From an uncultured Clostridia bacterium (GTDB lineage Bacteria > Bacillota > Clostridia > Christensenellales > Borkfalkiaceae): a stretch of DNA of 43,087 nt. This document shows positions 32,842 to 40,374 of the stretch, in pieces. Each line of letters opens with the position of its first letter. Position 1 is the stretch's first letter. The stretch lies in NCBI GenBank assembly GCA_947626105.1, contig CANQQY010000012.1, positions 1 through 43,087 on the forward strand. The letters are read 5' to 3'. The position numbers were made by a program, and so were the translations under genes. The notes below the pieces were generated by a model that made no database searches, was not told the DNA's origin, and was given only the letters and a program-made list of their open reading frames with translations.

Positions 32842-35391
32842 ATGAAGCACAAATTTTTGGCGTCTGCCCTGTCTGTGGCGGCGGTTCTCTGCCTCGGGCT
32901 CGGCCTCGCGGCATGCGGAGAGAAGGGAAGCGAAAGCGGAACCTCGGGCGACGGCGGTACGACCCCGCCCGACCATACGCATACCTATGCGGAGACTTGG
33001 TCGAGCGACGAGAGCGGCCACTGGCATGCCGCTACCTGCGGCCATTCCGAGGAGCGCGGGGACGTCGGCACGCACGCATACGAAAACGGCAAGTGCACAA
33101 CGTGCAATTACGAGCACATCGGACACACCTTTGCATATTCCGAAAAGACCGACGACGGACATACGGGCACTTGTTCTGTATGCGGGAAGGTCGTGACGGA
33201 AGAACACTCGTATAACGCACAGTATCAATGCGAGAAGTGTGATTATCAGCACACCCATACTTTTGCGGAGGAATGGGAATCTAACAAAAAAGGGCATTGG
33301 CACACGGCAACTTGCCACCCCGAAGTTACGACACAAGTGATGGAGCATATCCCGGGCGAAGATGAACATTGTACGGAGTGCAACTACGATCTGCACATCC
33401 ATACCTACGATGTGAACAACCGTTGCACGGGTTGTGGAAATGAATTGGAATACACAAAGACGGGGCTTACCTATTCACTGAATAGCGACAAAGAAACGTA
33501 TTCGGTAGCTTGGGATAAAAACACGACTTTGAAAAATGTTGTGATTCCCTATGGTTATGAAGGAAAACCTGTGACCTCGATTGAATATCAAGCGTTCGAG
33601 GGTTGCTCGTTTACAAGCATTGAGATTCCCGACAGCGTGACCTCGATTGGGGATTGGGCGTTCAGGTATTGCAGTTCGCTTACAAGCATTGCAATCCCCG
33701 ACAGCGTGACCTCGATCGGGGAGGGGACGTTCTCGGATAGTGCGCTTACAAGCATAGAGATTCCCGACAGCGTGACCTCGATCGCAGACAGTGCGTTCTA
33801 TGGTTGCAGTTCGCTTGAAAGCATTGCAATTCCCGACAGCGTGACCTCGATCGCATACAGTGCGTTCCAGAGTTGCAGTTCGCTTGAAAGCATTGCAATC
33901 CCCGACAGCGTGACCTCGATCGAGGAGAATGCGTTCAGGTATTGCAGTTCGCTTACAAGCATTGAAATCCCCGATAGCGTGACCTTGATCGGGAAGAGTG
34001 CGTTCGATGTTTGCAGTTCGCTTACAAGTGTGATGTTCGGTGCGAACAGCAAATTGACCTCGATTGCGGAGGCTGCGTTCTCGGGTTGCAGTGCGCTTAC
34101 AAGCATAAAGATTCCCGACAGCGTGACCTCGATTGGGGATTGGGCGTTCTCGGGTTGCCGTTCGCTTGAAAGCATTGAGATTCCCGATAGCGTGACTTCG
34201 ATTGGAATAAATGCGTTCTATAATTGCAGTTCGCTTGAAAGCATTGAGATTCCCGACAGCGTGACCTCGATTGGAGATTGGGCGTTCTCGGGTTGCAGTG
34301 CGCTTACAAGCATTACGATCCCCGACGGCGTGACCTCGATTGGGGAGGCTGCGTTCGATGTTTGCAGTTCGCTTACAAGCATTGAGGTGGCGCAGGGCAA
34401 TTCTGTCTATCATAGCGATGGGAACTGTTTGATCGAGACGGAAAGCAACACCTTGATCGCAGGTTGTAATACGAGTATAATTCCGAGCGACGGAAGTGTG
34501 ACTTCGATTGGGGATTATGCGTTCGAGGGTTGCTCGTTTACAAGCATTGAGATTCCCGACAGCGTGACCTCGATTGGGGATTGGGCGTTCTCGGGTTGCA
34601 GTGCGCTTACAAGCATTACGATTCCCGAGGGCTTGACCTCGATCGGAAGAGTTGCGTTCCAGAGTTGCAGTTCGCTTGAAAGCATTGAGATTCCCGACAG
34701 CGTGACCTCGATTGGGGATTATGCGTTCAGCAATTGTAGCTCGCTTACAAGCATTACGATTCCCGACGGCGTGACCTCGATTGGGGAGGCTGCGTTCCAG
34801 AGTTGCAGTTCGCTTACAAGCATTGAGGTGGCGCAGGGCAATTCTGTCTATCATAGCGATGGGAACTGTTTGATCGAGACGGAAAGCAACACCTTGATCG
34901 CAGGTTGTAATACAAGTACAATTCCGAGCGACGGAAGTGTGACTTCGATTGGGGATTATGCGTTCGTGGGTTGCTCGTTTACAAGCATTGAAATCCCCGA
35001 CGGCGTGACCTCGATCGGATATCATGCGTTCTATAATTGCGATTCGCTTGCACGCATAAAGATCCCCGAAGGCGTGACTTCAATCGGAGAAGGGGCGTTC
35101 TATCGTTGCAGTTCGTTAACAAGCATTGAGATTCCCGCTAGCGTGACCTCGATCGGAAGATATGCATTCTTGGGTTGCAGTTCGCTTGAAAGCATTCAAT
35201 TTAAGGGAACTGTGGATCAATGGAAATCAATTGGAAAGGGATTGGAGTGGAATACTAGTACAGGTGATTATACGATTACCTGCACGGACGGGACGATCGA
35301 CAAAAGCGGGAATGTCACAATGAATCCTGCGGCAGCAAATATTGCGGCTGGTGCGCTCTGCCCGCCCGCGGCGTACATCGGAAAGGAATAA
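32842..35391 (+). CDS. BspA-like leucine-rich-repeat lipoprotein
   Basis: An 849-residue exported protein. The signal peptide ends GLAACGEK with Cys25 in a good lipobox. Residues about 45-205 hold four His/Cys-rich modules of the type HTYAETWSSDESGHWHAATC...C..C, like small zinc-ribbon folds. From about residue 240 come 21 leucine-rich repeats of the LRR_5/BspA kind, consensus IPDSVTSIGDWAFSGCSSLTSIE, 23 residues each, nearly identical at DNA level. A usual BspA-type end (FKGTVDQWKSIGKGLEWN) is followed by a 25-residue tail of low complexity. AAGGAG lies 9 nt before the ATG. Such proteins bind host or matrix proteins in other species; here the role is inferred. Confidence 0.92.
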   Translation: MKHKFLASALSVAAVLCLGLGLAACGEKGSESGTSGDGGTTPPDHTHTYAETWSSDESGHWHAATCGHSEERGDVGTHAYENGKCTTCNYEHIGHTFAYSEKTDDGHTGTCSVCGKVVTEEHSYNAQYQCEKCDYQHTHTFAEEWESNKKGHWHTATCHPEVTTQVMEHIPGEDEHCTECNYDLHIHTYDVNNRCTGCGNELEYTKTGLTYSLNSDKETYSVAWDKNTTLKNVVIPYGYEGKPVTSIEYQAFEGCSFTSIEIPDSVTSIGDWAFRYCSSLTSIAIPDSVTSIGEGTFSDSALTSIEIPDSVTSIADSAFYGCSSLESIAIPDSVTSIAYSAFQSCSSLESIAIPDSVTSIEENAFRYCSSLTSIEIPDSVTLIGKSAFDVCSSLTSVMFGANSKLTSIAEAAFSGCSALTSIKIPDSVTSIGDWAFSGCRSLESIEIPDSVTSIGINAFYNCSSLESIEIPDSVTSIGDWAFSGCSALTSITIPDGVTSIGEAAFDVCSSLTSIEVAQGNSVYHSDGNCLIETESNTLIAGCNTSIIPSDGSVTSIGDYAFEGCSFTSIEIPDSVTSIGDWAFSGCSALTSITIPEGLTSIGRVAFQSCSSLESIEIPDSVTSIGDYAFSNCSSLTSITIPDGVTSIGEAAFQSCSSLTSIEVAQGNSVYHSDGNCLIETESNTLIAGCNTSTIPSDGSVTSIGDYAFVGCSFTSIEIPDGVTSIGYHAFYNCDSLARIKIPEGVTSIGEGAFYRCSSLTSIEIPASVTSIGRYAFLGCSSLESIQFKGTVDQWKSIGKGLEWNTSTGDYTITCTDGTIDKSGNVTMNPAAANIAAGALCPPAAYIGKE
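33590..35190 (+). repeat. 69-bp coding tandem repeats, with a duplicated 441-bp block
   Basis: There are 21 units of about 69 bp in the leucine-rich-repeat gene. A non-repeat insert encoding EVAQGNSVYHSDGNCLIE occurs at 34384 and again at 34825, 441 bp apart. Their flanks are almost unchanged, indicating a recent in-frame block duplication. Confidence 0.85.
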
Positions 35392-35458
35392 GGTGGGCAG
35401 GTGGGCATCATCCCCCCCACCACCGCCAAGGATTATCAATCCTTGGCAGAATGCGTTG

Positions 35459-35487
35459 CTCCACCCCCAAAGGGGGAGGCGTTTTTT
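35459..35487 (+). terminator. Probable terminator after the leucine-rich-repeat gene
   Basis: CCCCC (35464-35468) pairs with GGGGG (35472-35476), extended by CC/GG, then a short G/C stretch and six T. It also forms part of a hairpin repeat. Confidence 0.55.
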
Positions 35488-35760
35488 GTCATCCCGAGCG
35501 AAGTCGAGGGATCTCTACCGCATTTGAATGCCGGGATTTCTCGACGGCGCCCGCGGCTACTCGCCGCGGGCGCCTTGCTCGAAATGACAGGGGGCGGCGG
35601 ACTTCGACACGGTGTTCCAAATGATGTCATCCTGAGCTCCGTCGAAGGATCACCGCATTATAAACAAGGTGATGGTTCGACAAGCTCACCATGACGTTAA
35701 TTAGAATGTCACCTCCTCAGTCACCTGCGGTGACAGCTCCCCTATGAGGGGCGCCAAGGG
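35488..35760. repeat. Two GTCATYCTGA-type palindromes and a hairpin repeat
   Basis: The first begins GTCATCCCGAGCG and contains a strong GGCGCCCGCGG/CCGCGGGCGCC hairpin before CTCGAAATGAC. The second runs from GTCATCCTGAGC at about 35627 to CACCATGACG. Then GTCACCTGCGGTGAC and CCCCTATGAGGGG arms follow. No gene. Confidence 0.65.
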
Positions 35761-35800
35761 TGGGGCTCCTTCTCGTCTTTTTTCCCAAAATTTTCCGCGG

Positions 35801-35831
35801 TTGATGTATTTTTTGCGGGAAAGGGCATAAT
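35801..35831 (+). promoter_or_regulatory. Possible promoter of the beta-helix lipoprotein
   Basis: TTGATG (35801-35806) and CATAAT (35826-35831) are 19 bp apart with six T in the spacer. The spacing is poor, so support is weak. Confidence 0.35.
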
Positions 35832-35871
35832 AGAGGCGAGGGCGGCATATCGCCGCCGAAAAGGAGTTGTT

Positions 35872-36918
35872 ATGAAGAGATTTTTGAGTTGCTTCTCGGT
35901 TTTTCTCGCCGTTTTCTGTCTGCTCGGCGTCTCCGCCTGCGGGAACAAGGACACGGACGATAAGGATCAGACGGTCGCCGTGGCGGGCGTGACGCTCGAT
36001 AAGACGGAAGCCGTCCTGAAAATCGGCGAGACCGTCAAACTTACTGCGTCGGTCTCTCCCGAAAACGCGACGGAAAAGACCGTGACGTGGACGAGTTCGT
36101 CGAATGCGGTCGCGACGGTCAGCGGCGGCACGGTGACGGCGGTCTCCGCGGGGACGGCGAACATCACGGCGGCTGCGGGCGGCAAGAACGCCTCTTGCAG
36201 CGTTACCGTTCTGCGTGAGTCGGACAAAGTCACGATCGGCGGGAAGGAGTATGAGACGCTCTCCGCGGCGATCGCAGAGGCGGACGACGGAGCCGTCATC
36301 GAGGTCTCCAACGGGACGTACCAAATCGACGAGAGCATTTCGGTCGGCAAGGCGGTCACGATCCGCGGCGAGGCGGGATATACCGTCTTTGAGACGGCGT
36401 CGGAGGATAACGTCCTCACCGTGTCTGCGGAAGGGGTCACGATCGAGGGGATCACCTTCTCCAAGACGAACAAGCAGGGGGCGTCCTTCTCCTTCATCCA
36501 TGCCGAAAGGAACGATCTGACGGTCAAAAACTGCACGTTTACGGGAAAATACGAGAACGGGGACAACGACGTTACCCGCGCGATGGTATTCAACGCCGGC
36601 GTGAGCGGATATCTCATCGAGGGGAACACCTTCAAGGCGCTCCGCCAGCCCGCCTATCTCGAGGGGAGCGGGACCGTGAAGAACAACTCCGTCGAGGGAA
36701 CCAAGGGATTTGTCGTTTGCTGCAATTACAAGGTCTCCATGGAGGGGAACACCTTCAAGGACAACGCGACGGATATTGCGATCATTGAAAACAACGAGGC
36801 GCAAAATCTCTATACCGAAGCGGACGCGGTGAAGCTGTCCTCGGACAACAACGGCGCCTTTGTCGATCTGCAACCTCTCGGGATCCAAATCAAGAACGGC
36901 GTAAAAGTGACGGAATAA
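35872..36918 (+). CDS. Lipoprotein with Big_2 domain and right-handed beta-helix
   Basis: A 348-residue exported protein with lipobox GVSAC (Cys23). Residues about 35-115 form a bacterial Ig-like group 2 domain (VTLDKTEAVLKIGETVKLTASVSPENAT; TWTSSSNAVATVSGGTVTAVSAGTANITA). Residues about 120-340 match the pectate-lyase-like parallel beta-helix of NosD/DUF1565-type proteins (LSAAIAEADDGAVIEVSNGTYQI; VTIEGITFSKTN; LTVKNCTFTGKYENG; IEGNTFKA). No pectate lyase catalytic Asp/Arg set is evident, so a binding rather than enzymatic role is more likely. AAGGAG lies 6 nt before the ATG. It has its own terminator; fourth lipoprotein of the window. Confidence 0.9.
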   Translation: MKRFLSCFSVFLAVFCLLGVSACGNKDTDDKDQTVAVAGVTLDKTEAVLKIGETVKLTASVSPENATEKTVTWTSSSNAVATVSGGTVTAVSAGTANITAAAGGKNASCSVTVLRESDKVTIGGKEYETLSAAIAEADDGAVIEVSNGTYQIDESISVGKAVTIRGEAGYTVFETASEDNVLTVSAEGVTIEGITFSKTNKQGASFSFIHAERNDLTVKNCTFTGKYENGDNDVTRAMVFNAGVSGYLIEGNTFKALRQPAYLEGSGTVKNNSVEGTKGFVVCCNYKVSMEGNTFKDNATDIAIIENNEAQNLYTEADAVKLSSDNNGAFVDLQPLGIQIKNGVKVTE

Positions 36919-36932
36919 GGTGCAGGATTGGG

Positions 36933-36961
36933 AAACGGGCGCATGGGCGTCCGTTTTTTTG
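36933..36961 (+). terminator. Terminator after the beta-helix lipoprotein
   Basis: AAACGG-GCGC pairs with GGCG-TCCGTTT around ATG, followed by a run of T. One mismatch in the stem. Confidence 0.78.
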
Positions 36962-36997
36962 TATAAGAACCGCGCTTGTTCGGCGTCCCGCCCCTTC

Positions 36998-37232
36998 GCG
37001 TCATTCTGAACCCCCGAAGGGGGTGAAGAATCCCGAGTATGAAAGTTCGGACTCCGTTCTTCGCAGGATGACGCGGAAGCAACGTGCGCGGGGCAGGATG
37101 ACGCGGTAAAGGGGCGAATGATGCCGCAACGTTGCCCACCCCCTTACTCCCCCTCCTCGGGAGGGGGCATAAAGACGGCGGCTGGATGATGCCGCCCTCC
37201 GTTCCCCTAAAAGGGACGCCAAGGGGGGCAAA
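36998..37232. repeat. GTCATYCTGA palindrome and hairpin repeats before pyrH
   Basis: Bases 36998-37074 run from GCGTCATTCTGA to GCAGGATGACGC, with a CCCCC/GGGGG arm and the GAAAGTTCGGACT core. The remainder is CCCCCTCCTCGGGAGGGGG and CCCCTAAAAGGGG hairpins. No gene. Confidence 0.68.
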
Positions 37233-37251
37233 AAGAAATTTACGATATTGA

Positions 37252-37280
37252 TTGCAATTTCCGCGAATGTGTGGTATACT
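37252..37280 (+). promoter_or_regulatory. Promoter of the pyrH-rseP operon
   Basis: TTGCAA (37252-37257), 17-bp spacer, TATACT (37275-37280). It has the same hexamers and spacing as the rpsB promoter. Confidence 0.82.
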
Positions 37281-37309
37281 GGAAAAAATCGGCAAAGGAT
37301 CGAAAAGAT

Positions 37310-38029
37310 ATGAAACCGAAGTACAAACGCATCGTATTGAAACTTTCGGGCGAGGCGCTCGCGGGCGAGCAAAAATTCGGGCTCAACGAAAACGTCGTAT
37401 CCATGGTCGTAGACCAGCTCGTCAAAGTGCACGAAATGGGCGTGGAGATCGCGCTCGTCATCGGCGGCGGAAACTTCTGGCGGGGCAGGCAGGGCACGAA
37501 GATGGAGCGCACGACGGCGGATCAGATGGGCATGCTCGCCACCGTCATGAACTCCCTTGCGATGATGGACGCGATCGAGCAGCGCGGCATTCCCGTCCGC
37601 GTGCAGACCGCGCTGAATATGATCTCCGTTGCGGAGCCCTACGTTTTAAGAAAGACGCTCCGCCACTTCGAAAAGGGCAGGATCGTCATCATCGCGTGCG
37701 GCACGGGAAATCCATACTGTTCGACGGACACCGCCGCCGCCCAACGGGCTTGCGAGATCGGCGCGGACGTCCTTCTCATGGCGAAGAATGTGGACGGGAT
37801 CTACGATTCCGACCCCGCCAAAAATCCGCACGCCCAAAAGTATGAGTCGCTCACCTTTTCCGAGATCGTCGCGAAGGGCCTCAAAGCGATGGACGCGACC
37901 GCGGCGACCATGTGTATGGAGAACGACATCCCCGTGCTCGCGTTCGGGCTGGGCGAGAAGGATTCCATCATCCGCGCCGTCTGCGGGGAAAACTTGGGGA
38001 CGTTGATCTCCAACCATACAACAGAATAA
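37310..38029 (+). CDS. pyrH: UMP kinase
   Basis: A 239-residue amino-acid-kinase-family enzyme phosphorylating UMP to UDP. Motifs are VLKLSGEALAGEQKFG at the N-terminus, IGGGNFWRG, the uridylate-binding DQMGMLATVMNSLA, and KNVDGIYDSDP with DATA near the C-terminus. ATG 37310 gives the usual KPKYKRIVLKLSGEAL start; the open frame from 37271 begins inside the promoter. AAAGGAT is the only Shine-Dalgarno candidate. First gene of a six-gene operon. Confidence 0.97.
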   Translation: MKPKYKRIVLKLSGEALAGEQKFGLNENVVSMVVDQLVKVHEMGVEIALVIGGGNFWRGRQGTKMERTTADQMGMLATVMNSLAMMDAIEQRGIPVRVQTALNMISVAEPYVLRKTLRHFEKGRIVIIACGTGNPYCSTDTAAAQRACEIGADVLLMAKNVDGIYDSDPAKNPHAQKYESLTFSEIVAKGLKAMDATAATMCMENDIPVLAFGLGEKDSIIRAVCGENLGTLISNHTTE

Positions 38030-38053
38030 AATAAACCGATAAGGAGTGAAATT

Positions 38054-38626
38054 ATGATCGACAACGAAAAAGTGGAAGAAATTGATCTGGTGCTCGAAGA
38101 TAAACTCGACAAATGCGTGAACGTTTTGCGGGACGATTATGCGGCGATCCGCGCGGGGCGCGCCAATCCGCATATTCTCGACAAGATCCAGGTCGAGGCG
38201 TACGGCGGCATGAGCCCCATGCAGCAGCTCGGCAACGTCGCCGTGTCGGACGCGAGATGCCTCGTCGTCTCCCCGTGGGATAAGTCCCTTTTGAAGGCGA
38301 TCGAGAAGGCGATCCTCGCCTCCAACATCGGCATTACGCCCACGAACGACGGCTCCGTCATCCGTCTCGTTTTCCCCGAACTCACCGAGGAGCGCAGAAA
38401 AGACCTCGTCAAGCAGGTGCGCAAAATGGGCGAGGACGCCAAGGTCGCCGCGCGCAACGTCCGCAGAGAGGCGATGGAAGCCATCAAGAAGATGAAAACG
38501 AACAAGGAGCTCTCCGAGGACGAGAGCAAGAATTGCGAGATCGACATCGAAAAGACCGTCTCGAAGGCCATCGAGACCATCGACGCATGCGTGAAGGATA
38601 AGGAAAAGGAGCTCATGACCGTCTGA
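38054..38626 (+). CDS. frr: Ribosome recycling factor
   Basis: A 190-residue factor that splits post-termination ribosomes with EF-G. Typical segments are the LRDDYAAIRAGRANPHILDKI N-terminal helix, the IRLVFPELTEERRKDLVKQV stretch and the coiled-coil C-terminal helices. AAGGAG lies 8 nt from the ATG. The stop overlaps the uppS ATG by one base (TGATG). It is 24 bp behind pyrH, the order conserved across bacteria. Confidence 0.98.
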   Translation: MIDNEKVEEIDLVLEDKLDKCVNVLRDDYAAIRAGRANPHILDKIQVEAYGGMSPMQQLGNVAVSDARCLVVSPWDKSLLKAIEKAILASNIGITPTNDGSVIRLVFPELTEERRKDLVKQVRKMGEDAKVAARNVRREAMEAIKKMKTNKELSEDESKNCEIDIEKTVSKAIETIDACVKDKEKELMTV

Positions 38627-39300
38627 TGCTTCCGAAGCATGTTGCGATCATCATGGACGGAAACGGGCGATGGGCGAAAAAGCGCCTTTTGCCGCGCGGC
38701 GCAGGACACCGTGCGGGCTTGAAGCGCATGATCGCCCTCGCGGATCATGCTTTTGAACGCGGGATCGTGTGCCTAACGCTCTTTGCGCTCTCCACCGAGA
38801 ATCTCTCCCGCCCCAAGGAAGAGCTCGACGGGCTCTATTCCCTGTTCCGGGACTATTTTCCCGCACAGTCGGAGCGGCTCAAAGAAAAGGGGGTGACCCT
38901 CCGCGTCATCGGGGATATCGACCTTCTCCCCGAAGATATCCGCGCGATCATCCGCGCGGGGGAAGAACGCACCGCGGGGGGTGAAAGGGGCACGCTTGCC
39001 CTTGCGCTCGGCTACGGCGCGCGGCAGGAGATCCTCTCCGCCGTCAACCGCGCGGTAAGGGAGGGGAAGGAACTCACGGAAGAGGAATTTTCCGCCCTTC
39101 TGTACACGAAGGATTTCCCTCCCCTCGATCTGTTGATCCGGACGGGAAAGGAGATGCGCCTTTCCAATTTTTTACTGTATCAGGCGGCGTATGCCGAGCT
39201 GTATTTTTCCGAAAAGATGTTCCCCGATTTTTCGGACGGGGATCTCGACGAGGCGCTTGAAGCGTATGAAAAGCGCGAGAGAAGATTCGGAAAATTGTAA
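38626..39300 (+). CDS. uppS: Undecaprenyl diphosphate synthase
   Basis: A 224-residue cis-prenyltransferase making the C55 lipid carrier for cell-wall synthesis. Conserved region I is HVAIIMDGNGRWAKKR with catalytic Asp; LFALSTENLSRP is region III; ALGYGARQEIL and DLLIRTGKEMRLSNFLLYQ include the diphosphate-binding Arg residues; YAELYF ends the signature. It is slightly shorter than many relatives (about 240-250) because the N-terminus starts directly at the catalytic strand. Translationally coupled to frr. Confidence 0.97.
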   Translation: MLPKHVAIIMDGNGRWAKKRLLPRGAGHRAGLKRMIALADHAFERGIVCLTLFALSTENLSRPKEELDGLYSLFRDYFPAQSERLKEKGVTLRVIGDIDLLPEDIRAIIRAGEERTAGGERGTLALALGYGARQEILSAVNRAVREGKELTEEEFSALLYTKDFPPLDLLIRTGKEMRLSNFLLYQAAYAELYFSEKMFPDFSDGDLDEALEAYEKRERRFGKL

Positions 39301-39314
39301 CAAAGGAGTTTTGT

Positions 39315-40316
39315 ATGGAGACAGAACAGCCCGCCCGTAAGATGTCGGAGTTCAATATACGGCTTCTCACGGGGATCGTTTGGTGTACCGTCCTTCTCGG
39401 TTTTTTTGCGCTCAAACTGTTTGTGAGCGATCTGTTTTTTGACGCCCTTCTCGTCTTTTTCACCGCCGTCGGCACCTATGAGATGCTCCGCGCGTTCGGC
39501 GATAAGGTCACAAAGCCGCAGAGAGTCATCGTCATGATCTTTGCGACCCTTCTCGTCGCGACCTATGCGGTGAGCGACTTTATCTTTTCGGACATTCTCG
39601 AGATCACGGCGCCGCAGCCCGGTGCGGATCCTTCGACGGCGGTCGGCAGAAATTATTCGGTATTCATCACGAGCGGGGTATTCATTGCGGGACTCGCGGC
39701 GCTCCTCTCGCTCCTTGTGATCCGCCACGAGGCGACTTCTCTCGAATCGACGGGCTATGCGCTCTTCGCGCTCATCTATCCCTCGAACTTTCTCGTCGTG
39801 CTTGCGGTGTGCAATCATCTCGAAATCTATTCCGAACTTGCGCTGCTCTTTGTCTTTGTGCTCTGTCCCTTTGCGGATTCCTTTGCGCTCCTCTTCGGAA
39901 AATGGTTCGGCAAGAAATTCCCCAAGAAGATGGCGCCGCACGTCTCCCCCAAAAAGACGGTCGTCGGCGGACTCGGGGGACTCTTTGGCGGGGCGCTCGG
40001 GGCGGTCGCGATCTTCTTCTGCTATTACGGGCTCACCCTGCTCGACGGGACGGGCGTCCTGCACGGGCAGCTCGGCGGGATCTTCACGTTGAGCTGGCTC
40101 GAAGCGCTCTTCTTCATCGGGCTCGGGATCTTTACGGCGGCGTTTTCACAGCTCGGCGACCTTGCGGAGAGCGCCATCAAGCGCAAGATCGGCATCAAAG
40201 ACATGGGCAATCTCCTGCCCGGGCACGGCGGGATCCTCGACAGGATCGACTCTTCCCTCTACGCGGGACTGATCGTCTGCCTCGTCATGGTCGCAAGGAT
40301 CATGATTTTCGGCTGA
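39315..40316 (+). CDS. cdsA: Phosphatidate cytidylyltransferase
   Basis: A 333-residue membrane enzyme forming CDP-diacylglycerol from phosphatidate and CTP. It has about eight membrane segments. The C-terminal signature SAIKRKIGIKDMGNLLPGHG-GILDRID-S is intact. It is longer than average (about 270) owing to an extended stretch near residues 95-115 (ITAPQPGADPSTAVGRNYS) between helices, probably outside the membrane. AAAGGAG lies 7 nt before the ATG. Its product feeds phosphatidylglycerol and hence the cardiolipin synthase encoded at 2409. Confidence 0.96.
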   Translation: METEQPARKMSEFNIRLLTGIVWCTVLLGFFALKLFVSDLFFDALLVFFTAVGTYEMLRAFGDKVTKPQRVIVMIFATLLVATYAVSDFIFSDILEITAPQPGADPSTAVGRNYSVFITSGVFIAGLAALLSLLVIRHEATSLESTGYALFALIYPSNFLVVLAVCNHLEIYSELALLFVFVLCPFADSFALLFGKWFGKKFPKKMAPHVSPKKTVVGGLGGLFGGALGAVAIFFCYYGLTLLDGTGVLHGQLGGIFTLSWLEALFFIGLGIFTAAFSQLGDLAESAIKRKIGIKDMGNLLPGHGGILDRIDSSLYAGLIVCLVMVARIMIFG

Positions 40317-40341
40317 TCCGCATACCATAATTTGGGAACAG

Positions 40342-40365
40342 CGCCCGCCGCACAGCGGGCGTTTT
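40342..40365 (+). terminator. Weak terminator-like hairpin inside the operon (cdsA-dxr)
   Basis: CGCCCGC (40342-40348) pairs with GCGGGCG (40355-40361), followed by only four T. It may lower dxr-rseP expression relative to the upstream genes. Confidence 0.5.
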
Positions 40366-40374
40366 CAATCGGAT

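Noticed and set aside
33475-35025. 516-codon open frame on the minus strand across the leucine-rich-repeat gene
   Set aside because: It is a shadow of the 69-bp coding repeats. It has no Shine-Dalgarno sequence, and its own repeats (ACKRTATLERP...) simply mirror the plus-strand repeats.
33590-35190. Regularly spaced repeats resembling a CRISPR array
   Set aside because: The repeats encode continuous leucine-rich repeats in one frame with no unique spacers, and no cas genes are present.
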